This document shows, in pieces, positions 29,032 to 38,208 of a stretch of DNA of 64,000 nucleotides. This DNA is from Nematocida ironsii. Taxonomy: Eukaryota > Microsporidia. The stretch is from assembly GCA_001642415.1 (NCBI GenBank), contig LTDK01000146.1, positions 1 to 64,000 on the forward strand, given 5' to 3'. Within the stretch, counting starts at the first letter, position 1. Each line of letters starts with the position of its first letter. Below the pieces are notes generated by a model. It was not told the origin of the DNA, did no database searches, and saw only the letters and a program-made list of their open reading frames with translations. Both the position numbers and the translations under genes were made by a program.

Positions 29032-30480
29032 ATGGTAATAGGATCAAAAAAAAGAAATTTTGGATTACTAATTATAATAGTGTATATGGCATGTGCTATG
29101 TGTGTATACACGATTGGAGACTGTATATGCATGGACGGTGCAGCCAGTGGGTATGCACTAAAGCAGAACATAGGAGGACTGACGGGAGGTGCCGCGCTAA
29201 GTGCGCAGATGATAGCGCCACTCGCCGTTCAACTGCAGAGTGATGGAGGCGCAGCGCAACAGATGGGTGAAGCATGTCCATGTGCAGCTGCAGCCGCTCA
29301 GTCTGGTGGGGGAGGGCTGGAAATTGGCGGTATGTCAGGAAATCTGGTTGCACAATATGTTCCCGTAGCCGCCCCTCCGGCGGTTGCACGTGTAGTAACT
29401 CCACCTGTGCAGTATGTTCAGGCAGTTAAAGCAGCTTCTGTTATGCAGGCGGCAGCTGCAGGGTATGATGGCGCTTCAGCTGCATCTGCAAATATACCCT
29501 TAATACAGGCAGTGCAGCTGAATAAAGTAAAGAAGAGTGGGCTCATACTTAAGGCAGCAGAAGCAGCTAGTTTGAACAGTGCCTGCCAGGCAGATAGAAT
29601 AGCAAAGGCGGCTATGGCAGTAACGGAAATAGGGGCAAGTGAAGCTAAGCATGCTAAGCAAATGGCAGCTATTGCGCAGATGGCAGAAATGGCACACCAG
29701 GAAAATACACAGGTGGCAATGAAGAACTATGAAATAATGCAGAGGCTAAGCAATATACAGGCAGCGCAGGCCACACAAGCAGCGCAGGTAGCACAAGCGC
29801 AAGCACAGGCTTCTCAAGTACAAGCGCAGGCTCAAGCACAGGCTGCACAAGCACAGATACAGGCTCAAGCCCAGGCCCAGGCTGCACAAGCACAGATACA
29901 AGCTCAAGCAGCACAGGCCCAGGCACAGCTGCAGCTACAGCAAGCAGCTATTTCAGTTCCAATATCTGGCGGCATGCTGGGCGGTGGGCTATCAATAAAT
30001 GCCATGCCTAGCATTTCGGTAGCATCTCCACCAAAAATGACTCTTATGAACATTGGCAGCGCAATTGGTGGGGCAATTGGCGGGGGCGGTATAGGAAATA
30101 TATCATCAGCAAGAATAGACTCTCCTATGGTATACGGAATCATATCATCTGGCGCAGCAGGAAGTCAATGCATCTGCCCACCAGTCTATGAGGCTGCAGC
30201 ACAACAAGGAGAAGCAGGTGCAGAGTCAGGGGCATCTACTGGGTTTGGTGCAAAGTTAGCAGCTGGGCTAGCAGCAAAGATTATGATGGGAATATCTGAG
30301 CAGGGCTCATCCAGTTCGGGCGCAAATATGCTTTGTGTTGATCAAATAAAGTCTGCACAGAATGCTGCAAATATACAGCAACAAGTGGCTGATGGCAAGC
30401 TAACATTTTGTCTAAATGAAATTGGAAAATCGGCCGCATTGGGCGCAATGATTTCCGGAAATCACATGTGTTATTGTTAA
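29032..30480 (+). CDS. PTP1: Candidate polar tube protein 1 (Ala/Gln-rich, secreted)
   Basis: A 482-residue secreted protein. Seen: an N-terminal hydrophobic leader (about 11-27), very high Ala, Gln and Gly, an alanine-glutamine repeat tract at about 243-303 (units AQAQAQ, AAQAQIQ), glycine-rich stretches (GGMLGGG, GGAIGGGGIG), and cysteines concentrated at the two ends (C21, 24, 31, 33, 82, 84; then CIC, MLC, TFC and a terminal CYC). PTP1 of other microsporidia is likewise a secreted, low-complexity protein with central repeats and cysteines that cross-link the polar tube, and its gene is neighbour to PTP2. PTP1 diverges too fast for motif identity, so the call rests on composition and on the PTP2-like gene 2 kb downstream. 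It could be a spore wall protein. Confidence 0.55.
   Translation: MVIGSKKRNFGLLIIIVYMACAMCVYTIGDCICMDGAASGYALKQNIGGLTGGAALSAQMIAPLAVQLQSDGGAAQQMGEACPCAAAAAQSGGGGLEIGGMSGNLVAQYVPVAAPPAVARVVTPPVQYVQAVKAASVMQAAAAGYDGASAASANIPLIQAVQLNKVKKSGLILKAAEAASLNSACQADRIAKAAMAVTEIGASEAKHAKQMAAIAQMAEMAHQENTQVAMKNYEIMQRLSNIQAAQATQAAQVAQAQAQASQVQAQAQAQAAQAQIQAQAQAQAAQAQIQAQAAQAQAQLQLQQAAISVPISGGMLGGGLSINAMPSISVASPPKMTLMNIGSAIGGAIGGGGIGNISSARIDSPMVYGIISSGAAGSQCICPPVYEAAAQQGEAGAESGASTGFGAKLAAGLAAKIMMGISEQGSSSSGANMLCVDQIKSAQNAANIQQQVADGKLTFCLNEIGKSAALGAMISGNHMCYC
29755..29945 (+). repeat. Ala/Gln-coding internal repeat tract
   Basis: Tandem, imperfect units of caggctcaagcacaggct and gcacaagcacagatacag type coding for AQAQ and AAQAQIQ. 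Near-identical units recur at about 29843-29870 and 29876-29903. Such a tract can change length by slippage and is a likely site of strain variation. Confidence 0.8.
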
Positions 30481-30775
30481 ATAAACGATTTAAGTTATTA
30501 TATATTTTATACATTTCGCATGTCCATGCATCCTTCTACTATATCAATCTATAAAAACCAGCTACATACAGAATATTTAGGATTTGCTATTTTATAAGTA
30601 TTCAGTAAACCCAACCCTATAAAGCATACTATTTTATATGAACATGAATGTACTATATATTTTTCTGTTTTATTTATGTATTTCAGATTATAATACACAG
30701 CCTACTAAATTTTGGGTCTGCTGGGCTATTTAGACATACATATAGTTAAACTATTAAAACATATCTTGGGATTTA

Positions 30776-32359
30776 ATGAATAAAGCGCAGCAAAAATTAG
30801 TCCAAACATATCTAAGAGCACTAGCAAATAAAAAATTTATCATGACAGTTTATTCATACACTGTCCTCTGCAGGCTATTCAAAGAAGAAACGAAAGTTGA
30901 AAAGAATGAAGAGGAGAAAATTTTATTAAACCACCCACATGTTAAGCTAATTTGCCAAAGCATACCGCTCACTAAAAACGAACTCAAAGAAGAGGTAGAA
31001 AGTATCAGAACTGTTGTATGCACAGCTTGCTCTAATGGCACGGTGGTAATAGTAAAAGACAAAGAAAACTATACAATACTAACAGACAAAATGAATACTA
31101 TACCGATATATGTGCACACCCATAAAAAAATGGGATCTGTTACAGTAGCTATAGGACAGCCGGATGAAAAAGATGAGCACACAACAGCAGTGCTAAAGTA
31201 TGGCGAAGGGATATGCATGACATCTAGCACGGCGTGGATAGTTAGAAAGACCTGTATGCACCAGCACGCCTGCCTAACTGCCACTGGTGCCTGTACATAC
31301 ATTAATACAGACATGTATTTAGAGCATATTCTGCACAATTCTCTTAAAGAGATAATTAGCAATAATTTCGACAGAAGGTGTAATTCTATATTCATTTCAT
31401 TCAGCGGGGGGATTGATTCATTCCTATGTGCCACACTATGCTGTAAGTACTTTAGAGAAAGGATGATATACCTTATAAATACTTCATTCTATAAGAATGG
31501 GAAGATTTGTTCGCGAGACAGGCAGACGTCTATTGAGCTGTATCCCTATCTTTTAAAGTATACTACGCAAAAGAAGTGCATCTTGGTTGAGAACAATATC
31601 ACAAGAGAAGAGATAATTTGTAACAAAGATAAAATATCTGAAATAACCAAAAATACGACTATGGACTTTAATTTGGCGGCTCTTCACTACTTTACTGCAA
31701 AGAAAACAAAGGAGCTAGGGGGTACTTGCATTTTTACAGGAACGGGAGGAGACGAGCTATTCTTAGGATACTCTCGCCACAGAGAGAAAAAACAAGAAAT
31801 AGAAGATGCTATGCCAAACATCTCTAAACAATCTTCTGATGTATCTTATTTAGAAACAGTGACAGGCGCCTCACACTGTGATAAACAGATGAATTCTAAG
31901 GTAGGGCAGAATATGGAAGGCATATCTTCTGATGTGTCCTTAGCACACGGCAGTGCAGTGGCAGTGTCTCAAATGAAGTCTGGCTCTGTTAGTAAACATC
32001 TGATTAGTATGATTATGTCTGATGTGGCTGAATTTTGGAGCACTAATTTGCACAGAGACTATAATGCTGGGCTAATGTCTGGGGTTTCTCTACTGTCTCC
32101 ATTTCTATGTGACTCTGTGCTAGAATATGCAGTGTCAAATGCCTCACCGAATCAAGTGGGAAAGAAACAGCTAACTAAGATTTTGGAAAGAGTGCACCCG
32201 GGTATTTGTTTGAAGAAAAAGCTTGCAGGGCAGTATGGATCAGGGATTGCAGATGTAATTAGAAGTATTAGATGCCGAGCGCACACACTGTGCAGAAACA
32301 ATGAATGCCTCTCACTGGAGTGCACTTCTAGAGAAAGTAAGGAAAGGCCGGCCGAGTGA
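30776..32359 (+). CDS. Asparagine synthetase domain protein (ASNSD1-like)
   Basis: A 527-residue protein with an ATP-pyrophosphatase domain of the asparagine synthetase type. Seen: the PP-loop SFSGGIDSFLCA at about 209-220, later TGTGGDELFLGYSRHR, and FWSTNLHRDYNAGLMSGVSLLSPFLCD near 420-445, all in the order found in ASNSD1/AsnB C-terminal domains. The N-terminal half lacks the start Met-Cys nucleophile of the glutamine amidotransferase domain, so glutamine-dependent activity is unlikely. A Ser/Met-rich insert lies around 345-410. ASNSD1 proteins are of unclear function in other eukaryotes. It sits between the two polar-tube candidates on the same strand, which is a break in an otherwise close PTP1-PTP2 pair. 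Confidence 0.78.
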   Translation: MNKAQQKLVQTYLRALANKKFIMTVYSYTVLCRLFKEETKVEKNEEEKILLNHPHVKLICQSIPLTKNELKEEVESIRTVVCTACSNGTVVIVKDKENYTILTDKMNTIPIYVHTHKKMGSVTVAIGQPDEKDEHTTAVLKYGEGICMTSSTAWIVRKTCMHQHACLTATGACTYINTDMYLEHILHNSLKEIISNNFDRRCNSIFISFSGGIDSFLCATLCCKYFRERMIYLINTSFYKNGKICSRDRQTSIELYPYLLKYTTQKKCILVENNITREEIICNKDKISEITKNTTMDFNLAALHYFTAKKTKELGGTCIFTGTGGDELFLGYSRHREKKQEIEDAMPNISKQSSDVSYLETVTGASHCDKQMNSKVGQNMEGISSDVSLAHGSAVAVSQMKSGSVSKHLISMIMSDVAEFWSTNLHRDYNAGLMSGVSLLSPFLCDSVLEYAVSNASPNQVGKKQLTKILERVHPGICLKKKLAGQYGSGIADVIRSIRCRAHTLCRNNECLSLECTSRESKERPAE

Positions 32360-32559
32360 CTTCTTTTTTCTTTATTCTAAGACAATGTTCTAGGAATGCA
32401 AAAACAAACCATGCGAAGAGACTGAATGGACTCATACGGCTTTGAAACACGTTTTGGCTTGTAAACAACGAAAAGTTTGGCACTTTTGCGTGCACAATTG
32501 GTGCATTTCACTACGAAATCTAAAACAAAAGTATTTAATACAAGATACCTGCAGTCTCA

Positions 32560-33315
32560 ATGACAAAATACCAAAGGTCAAGAAGAATAATTATGGTGGC
32601 CACGATCGTGGGCATGCTTTTAAAAACATACTCAGCAGCCAGAATGGCCATGTCTCCAGCAATTGGTGCGCAGATGGGCCAGATGTGTGCGCCAGGATTT
32701 TTAAAAGGAACAAGCATTCTTGGGTCTATGGGGGTTAATGGAATGGGAGGAGTGTCAAATGGCATAAGAATAAATGCGCCAACCCTCTGTGTAAAGCAAG
32801 CCCCAGAGCCTACTGAAGTGCTCAAAATGTCTCCTATACTTAAAAAACTAGCACAGCAACAGGCCGTACAGGCAATTTTGAATCTCCAGGACTCTGAGTG
32901 TAAGATAGGAAAAGTTAACCCAAAGACACAGGCTTGCTTCCTTTTCAAAACTATTAGAGCAAAAGCACAGGCGCCAGTTACTGCAATTACCACTACTGGA
33001 AATGCACTGTTCTTGAGAAACAAGGAAAAAGTAAGTGCAATGATAGTTATAGAGAAGTTCGGAGAGCTTACTCCCCAGAAGAAGAAACCAATTACTCTTG
33101 AACAGCTGGTTGGTAGACCCATCTCTAGTACAACCTTCAACGAATTTGATGACATTCTTAAGAGAGAAGGCAATCCAGTTTCTCGTACCAAGAAGAACAA
33201 GTGTGCTGCATGCCTTAAGGATCTTAAGGAGAATATGTCTCTTGGCGGTGATATGGAATGTGATATATGTTCTGATTCTATTTCTATGCCTTTAGATTTC
33301 TCTGCCCTCAAATAA
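32560..33315 (+). CDS. PTP2: Candidate polar tube protein 2
   Basis: A 251-residue predicted secreted, basic protein. Seen: an N-terminal leader (hydrophobic about 11-26, ending YSAA; an alternative start at residue 12 would give a cleaner signal peptide), eight cysteines in the whole protein arranged as four single ones followed by CxxC and CxxC near the end, and many lysines. PTP2 of other microsporidia is a lysine-rich protein of about 250-280 residues with eight conserved cysteines encoded beside PTP1, so length, charge, cysteine count and context all agree. PTP2 is a structural protein of the extruded polar tube through which the sporoplasm passes. No direct alignment was possible. Confidence 0.72.
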   Translation: MTKYQRSRRIIMVATIVGMLLKTYSAARMAMSPAIGAQMGQMCAPGFLKGTSILGSMGVNGMGGVSNGIRINAPTLCVKQAPEPTEVLKMSPILKKLAQQQAVQAILNLQDSECKIGKVNPKTQACFLFKTIRAKAQAPVTAITTTGNALFLRNKEKVSAMIVIEKFGELTPQKKKPITLEQLVGRPISSTTFNEFDDILKREGNPVSRTKKNKCAACLKDLKENMSLGGDMECDICSDSISMPLDFSALK

Positions 33316-33891
33316 AACCAGATTTAAACTCATCTAAAGCGCGGCGCCATTGGTTTATGATACAGGATAGGAACAAAATTAATAAATCGGCAATCAATTT
33401 ATGTTAGCTATGGGTGTCTTATGCTTCTGTTACAGAGTTTCATCTGCTTTGCGGGTTGTTCACACTTCTGTATGCCGTTGTATTTGCTCCCAAGAATCTT
33501 TATTATGACGGCTCTCGCATAAACATCGGCATTCTTAAATCATATAATAAATTGACTCTAAGTATTCAACTGTGTATAGTCCATATTGCTCAATATGTTT
33601 TATAATTGAAATTTATAGCTGCAATTAATAGTTAATTATTTGTGCCAGCTAATTATTTTTTCTAATTTCTAAGAATATGCCAAGTTTACTTCAAGTGTCT
33701 CTAGACATACAATTAAATTCTTTTTTAAAAATTGGAATCCTTCGCGTTCTATCGCCTACTTTTTACTAATGCAGCTAAATAAATAATCTAAAACAACCCG
33801 AGAAATTATTTCTGGTATTTTAACAGCTAGAAATTAACATTTTGATAGTTTTTGTACAGTATTATAACTTATATCTTTTCCCAAAGTACCT
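33316..33891. other. Intergenic between convergent genes
   Basis: A frame of 63 residues at 33414-33605 begins with GTG and is not credible. A near decamer (caacccgaga) lies at about 33795. Nothing else recognised. Confidence 0.5.
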
Positions 33892-34728
33892 TTATTCATC
33901 TTTCTGCTTTTCTGCAGTATTTATTTCAGATCCTTCCTCTTTCTTTGTTATACTTTCTCCCTGAGCTTCTTCGCTCTGCGCCTTTTCTGCACTTTCTTCT
34001 GCTACTTTGGCCATATCTCCTTCTTTTCCTTCCATTTTACTATCTTCCTTCTTCGCATGTCCGGCCTGGGTTATTGAATATTCTACACGCACAACAGACC
34101 CATTCATAGCCTGATCTGTTATCTTCTCCTTAGCTGCAGTAGCATTTTCTACCGTATCAAAGTATACAAATGCATATCCTCTGCTATACCCAGTGTACTT
34201 GTCCAAAATTAACTCAGCCTTTATAAATGAAAGACTGTTTCCTAACTTCTCACAGAGCCACTGCTTTAGCTCTTCTTCAGTTGCCTTGGTGTCTATTCCA
34301 AATATACTTAAAACATTCACAGGCTTCTGCTCAGTTGGTGGCAGCCTTTTTTTATAGTATGGCCTGGACCGATTTTCATTGTAATATGAATTCCATGTAC
34401 TCTCTGGTCTATCTGGCCTTCCATACCTCCTCCTTGGAGGGAGCTCATACCCCTTCCGTGAGTCCCTTCGGTATCTCTCATCAGGGTATGCAGTAGATGA
34501 ATATGTTTTATACCCCCTTGGCGAATACACACTTCCATTATCTACCCGTCTATCTCTATAACCAGGATAGTCTTCATATCTGCTTCCTCTATCCCCATAC
34601 CTACTGTAATTTTTGTTTCTGTATCGGTTAAGTGGCGGCCTATACCCTCTCTCTGGCTCCTGTCTTTCTCTGTTAGATTGCTCTCCTTCTGGTGTTTTAT
34701 GTGAATTTGGTCCTTCCTGTGAATTCAT
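33892..34728 (-). CDS. TRA2-like RNA-binding protein (RS/RY-rich plus RRM)
   Basis: A 278-residue protein with an Arg/Tyr/Asp/Ser-rich N-terminus (about 20-135), one RNA recognition motif at about 138-215, and a charged Glu/Lys-rich tail. Seen in the RRM: RNP2 as VLSIFGI, RNP1 as RGYAFVYF, and the closing VRVEYSIT, which is very close to the IRVDFSIT of Transformer-2. TRA2 proteins guide splice-site choice, yet no gene in this window shows an intron, so a role in mRNA export, stability or translation is possible. Call by motif; which SR-type protein it really is remains open. Confidence 0.75.
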   Translation of the reverse strand: MNSQEGPNSHKTPEGEQSNRERQEPERGYRPPLNRYRNKNYSRYGDRGSRYEDYPGYRDRRVDNGSVYSPRGYKTYSSTAYPDERYRRDSRKGYELPPRRRYGRPDRPESTWNSYYNENRSRPYYKKRLPPTEQKPVNVLSIFGIDTKATEEELKQWLCEKLGNSLSFIKAELILDKYTGYSRGYAFVYFDTVENATAAKEKITDQAMNGSVVRVEYSITQAGHAKKEDSKMEGKEGDMAKVAEESAEKAQSEEAQGESITKKEEGSEINTAEKQKDE

Positions 34729-34757
34729 TAGAAATTAAAAAAACAAAAATATTTTTG

Positions 34758-37115
34758 TTAAATCAATATCTTGTTACGTATCTCATTGATCTTCCATTGT
34801 GTATTCTTACTCGCTGATCCAAAAACTCTTTCAAGATAATTATTCGCCAAATTCTGAATATTTTTTACTTTGAAAAGGCCCTTCTCCATGCCCAATATTT
34901 TTTGGTGCACACTTCCATCTGAGGAGATAAGTGTGTTAAGAATCCCTTCTAGAACCATACTTATTGTGGTTCTTCTTTCCGCAGTGCTTTCTATTGGAGC
35001 GCTCTTTTCTGATTTTGTCTGCTTCCCTCTCTGCGCGCGCAAGAGCCGTTTCATAGTTTTAAGGCCTGCCGAAAGTATCGCCGTATCTAGAGATGCATTC
35101 TGAACTTCTTTTGTATATACAGAGAATGTATACGCCAAGAGCCTATGTGGGTATACTTTTTGAAATGCAGGAAGAATTGTGGTGAATATAGCATGTGCAA
35201 GTCTTCTTGACTTATCTATCGAAAGCTTCAGTATATTCTGCATTAGCAGCTTTTTCTCTTCTTTGTTTAGCTTTATTCCTGCAGATGGAAGCTTTAATTG
35301 TGAAAGAACCACAGAAAGTGGCACATTATTCTGCTGCTTATTATATAATTCATATTTTAGAGCTCCTGAACTGCGCACGCATACATGCACTAGCAAGTAC
35401 AGCGAATCAAATCTGCAGTATGAGCCAATATCTCCAAGTAGTGGGTCCACTGTATAGCACGCCAAAAGCTCAAATAGAATTGTCTTTGCTTTTTCTGGAG
35501 AAATAATTCTTTGCGTTGCAAGCAGATATACATATGACGCATATGACGGCGATCCCTTCATCAATGCAATGGCTGAGCACTCTACACCCACTTTATCCAT
35601 TTTTTCAATCAGCGGGGCTTTAACCATAATTGCTGCTAAGACTGTAGTTGGCGTTTTAGCTGTTCTGGCAATAGAACTAATGAATGTCTGATCTATGGTT
35701 TCTTTATGTGCTAAAAGCGCCTTTAAAACCTCCTTTGTAAATACATTCTTCCCCATGCAATGCAAAAGAACTGCGCGCGAACTTGGTGTGGCTAACTCAG
35801 TTCTTTGCACTGCCTTTATTAATAATTTCATTAGCTCTAACTCTATCTTCACTAATGGGGACAGGAGTTTCGGTGGGATTGTTGATACAATTTCTGTTAG
35901 TTTGGCCGCTGTTGTACTTATTGTTGAATCTTTTCTCTTCTTTTTCTTCTTGTGCTCACTAATATTCATTCTAAGCGCACAAGCTATGCTGAATATATCT
36001 GCGGCATCCCAGGCATACTCCTCTCCTGCATACATTTTTAGCTGAGCAGCCCGTTTAATAAGAAGCGGGGTTCCTTCAGAAACAAGAAGATTAGAGTATG
36101 AAATAAGCAATGCTTTACTAATCCTTCCAAACTTTAAAAGCATTTTTATATTGGGAGCAGGTTTTCTTATTTCATCCAGCATGCACAGCGATCTATCCGA
36201 TGGGTTGTGCCCTAAATATTCAATAAATATACCAATCGCACTCTTTCTTACTTCACTATGGCGAGAAAAGAGGGAGAGAAGAATAATAAATGGCAAATGC
36301 CTCTTTTCTCCGCTTTTTGTCATTCCCCATAGTATTACTAGAAGCCCATTCAGTGTTTTTTCGTTTGATACTTTTACAACGTAGTTTTTTACTATTTTCA
36401 GTACTTTTTTTATTGCTTCGTCTGCTTTTTCTTTTGCTCTGTAAATATGTATTCCCAATAAAGCAAGCATGGCAGGAGACCACACAGGATTTGGGAGAAT
36501 TTTCTTGCTTTCTTCCATAAGGCCATCTATAGTGTTTTCTATCAAATTACTTCTTTTTCCTATCTTTAGAGCAGCATTAATTGCTTTTATTTTTACTTGA
36601 CTATTTGACTCTCCAATCATATCTATTATTCTATTGTAGAACACTCCTTCTGTATCCAGCCCCCTCTGCACAACGGCTTTAAAAAGACTTATCATAGCCA
36701 TCTGCACCAAGTGTGATTTGCTGTCTATTCTTATACTCTTCTGCAAATTGTCTTCGTCTATAACAAATCCCTTCTTTATGCTCTGCGAAATTGCCTTTAG
36801 CCCGAGCGGTAGCCCTATTGATATTCCACACATTTCCACGCCACTATCTCCAATTGTGCACCTTTTGCTCTCTTGGCCTATACCGCAAATACAGATTGTG
36901 TCTCTATTGGCTCTGCTGTGTATTAGTCCTAGAACATGATGCAGCCTCCCCTCAGGATAGTACACCCCCCGGGCCTTTGCCATATTTCGTATCTTATTGT
37001 ATGTACTCTCAGTCATTTTTACTAAAAATGGATTGGCCAGTATTTCCTCTACTTTTTGCAAGTATTCCTCTGCAGACATTCTTAAATAAAAAGAAATTTC
37101 CGGGTATAAACGCAT
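34758..37115 (-). CDS. HEAT-repeat protein, possibly tubulin cofactor D
   Basis: A 785-residue all-helical protein with HEAT/armadillo-like repeats and no membrane span. Seen: repeated helical pairs throughout (for example NSQVKIKAINAALKIGKR, HSEVRKSAIGIFIEYLG) and, at about 585-605, LLGDIGSYCRFDSLYLLVHV, which resembles the GDVGSWVREAAM segment of tubulin-folding cofactor D. TBCD helps fold and release beta-tubulin and is usually near 1190 residues, so this would be a strongly shortened form. Other HEAT proteins (condensin or adaptor subunits) cannot be excluded. An ATG at 37079 is an alternative start giving 773 residues. It is tandem with the TRA2-like gene, 29 bases apart. Confidence 0.5.
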   Translation of the reverse strand: MRLYPEISFYLRMSAEEYLQKVEEILANPFLVKMTESTYNKIRNMAKARGVYYPEGRLHHVLGLIHSRANRDTICICGIGQESKRCTIGDSGVEMCGISIGLPLGLKAISQSIKKGFVIDEDNLQKSIRIDSKSHLVQMAMISLFKAVVQRGLDTEGVFYNRIIDMIGESNSQVKIKAINAALKIGKRSNLIENTIDGLMEESKKILPNPVWSPAMLALLGIHIYRAKEKADEAIKKVLKIVKNYVVKVSNEKTLNGLLVILWGMTKSGEKRHLPFIILLSLFSRHSEVRKSAIGIFIEYLGHNPSDRSLCMLDEIRKPAPNIKMLLKFGRISKALLISYSNLLVSEGTPLLIKRAAQLKMYAGEEYAWDAADIFSIACALRMNISEHKKKKKRKDSTISTTAAKLTEIVSTIPPKLLSPLVKIELELMKLLIKAVQRTELATPSSRAVLLHCMGKNVFTKEVLKALLAHKETIDQTFISSIARTAKTPTTVLAAIMVKAPLIEKMDKVGVECSAIALMKGSPSYASYVYLLATQRIISPEKAKTILFELLACYTVDPLLGDIGSYCRFDSLYLLVHVCVRSSGALKYELYNKQQNNVPLSVVLSQLKLPSAGIKLNKEEKKLLMQNILKLSIDKSRRLAHAIFTTILPAFQKVYPHRLLAYTFSVYTKEVQNASLDTAILSAGLKTMKRLLRAQRGKQTKSEKSAPIESTAERRTTISMVLEGILNTLISSDGSVHQKILGMEKGLFKVKNIQNLANNYLERVFGSASKNTQWKINEIRNKILI

Positions 37116-37174
37116 AAATCCTTAATTTATTGAATATGGTGCTGTTCTGCATTATGTATAGGCATAAAAAAGTA

Positions 37175-37714
37175 TTATTTTGTTATGAAAATGTCAGAAT
37201 TTAAGACTTTTACTGTACTCATCATATCATGTATTTCTTCTTCTTTCTCTTTATTAATGTCACCTTCTTTAAATAAACTTAACACTATATCTGACAGCGC
37301 ATACTTAGTCACCCCTATATATATGTGCATAAGACGCACTTTCCCATCATTTCTGGATATGTATCCATCTATTTTGGCAATCATCCAATCAAGCATTTCT
37401 GGCTGCTTCTCCACAATGCTTGGCTTTATAGATGATCTATGTTTATTTAAAAATGTATCTATTCCTCTTTTGAAATCTTTTGATGTGTATTCTATTGAAA
37501 CAACCGTCGCCCCATCTACATCATTCATTCCTAAAATATCCTCTATGTGCAAGTCTACCTCTGGAACTGGCTGCATTAAATCAACAATTAAAAACTCATC
37601 CTGCTCTGAGCCTCCTGCAAACATATACTGATAGTTCTGGGCAGCAATTAAATGGGAGATGTCTTTGTGCTCCTTTGGTATTTTAATGTCAATGCTATTG
37701 TCGTAAAGCAACAT
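37175..37714 (-). CDS. Unknown protein, alpha/beta
   Basis: A 179-residue soluble protein with strand-rich N-terminal half (KIPKEHKDI, EFLIVDLMQPVPEVDLHIEDILG) and helical C-terminal half. No signal peptide, membrane span or metal motif. I considered an MPN-type domain because of the V-P-E-V and length, but the JAMM residues and the family landmarks are absent. Head to head with the small 80-residue gene with 14 bases between starts. Confidence 0.55.
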   Translation of the reverse strand: MLLYDNSIDIKIPKEHKDISHLIAAQNYQYMFAGGSEQDEFLIVDLMQPVPEVDLHIEDILGMNDVDGATVVSIEYTSKDFKRGIDTFLNKHRSSIKPSIVEKQPEMLDWMIAKIDGYISRNDGKVRLMHIYIGVTKYALSDIVLSLFKEGDINKEKEEEIHDMMSTVKVLNSDIFITK

Positions 37715-37728
37715 AAAATTATTTTTAG
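37715..37728. promoter_or_regulatory. 14-base divergent intergenic spacer
   Basis: Start codons of the 179- and 80-residue genes separated by aaaattatttttag only. Confidence 0.35.
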
Positions 37729-37971
37729 ATGGAAGAGTGTAAAGAGTTATTTGAAAATAAAAGCAATTTGCCAGACACAGAGCTAATCGATCAGATTAAA
37801 ACAAAGCTTACTGAAAAATTAAGAAGAATAACTGAAGTCACCAGTGAAATATCAGATGAAGAAGCAGGCAAAATGATTGGCTTGCTAGAAAAGAAAGTGC
37901 AATGCTTTGATAGGTGCAAAAAGCTCTTTACACGGAGCACCCTATCAACTGATGACTCTACTGACGAATAA
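37729..37971 (+). CDS. Small helical protein
   Basis: An 80-residue acidic protein, mostly helical, with two likely coiled helices (TELIDQIKTKLTEKLRRI and EEAGKMIGLLEKKVQCFDRCKKLF) and a Ser/Thr/Asp tail. Unknown family; size and shape suit a small subunit of a larger complex. Tight divergent spacing with a convincing neighbour supports it as a gene. Confidence 0.5.
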   Translation: MEECKELFENKSNLPDTELIDQIKTKLTEKLRRITEVTSEISDEEAGKMIGLLEKKVQCFDRCKKLFTRSTLSTDDSTDE

Positions 37972-38079
37972 CCGCATCCTTGAATTAACTTTCAATCTAC
38001 TTCTGATTTAATAAACGAATCGTATCTATTTCCCCTATTATCAAGCTATTTAAGATCAGCAATTTATGCATATTACAAA

Positions 38080-38208
38080 ATGAACAAGGAATCAACAGTA
38101 AAAATTGTATTTTTAGCAGTCGGCTTAGCAATTGGAGTAGGTATTGGTATATTTAGTGTTAAAGGATATGAAAAATTCTTCTCTAAGTCTAAGCCCGCAG
38201 CCAGTTAA
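38080..38208 (+). CDS. Small single-span membrane protein (42 residues)
   Basis: A 42-codon frame with a genuine ATG after an A-rich tract, a short charged N-terminus (MNKEST), one glycine-zipper-like membrane span at about 8-25 (VGLAIGVGIGIF) and a basic, Ser/Lys-rich tail. Its base composition is richer in G and C than the gap around it, and glycine and alanine codons are spread as in a real protein. Single-span proteins of this size include Tom/Sec accessory subunits, but I cannot match one. Confidence 0.4.
   Translation: MNKESTVKIVFLAVGLAIGVGIGIFSVKGYEKFFSKSKPAAS

Noticed and set aside
33414..33605. 63-residue plus-strand frame
   Set aside because: Starts with GTG, hydrophobic by composition, no support.
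37175..37714. MPN/JAMM protease or RPN8-like subunit
   Set aside because: No JAMM metal residues and no family landmarks beyond general alpha/beta character.
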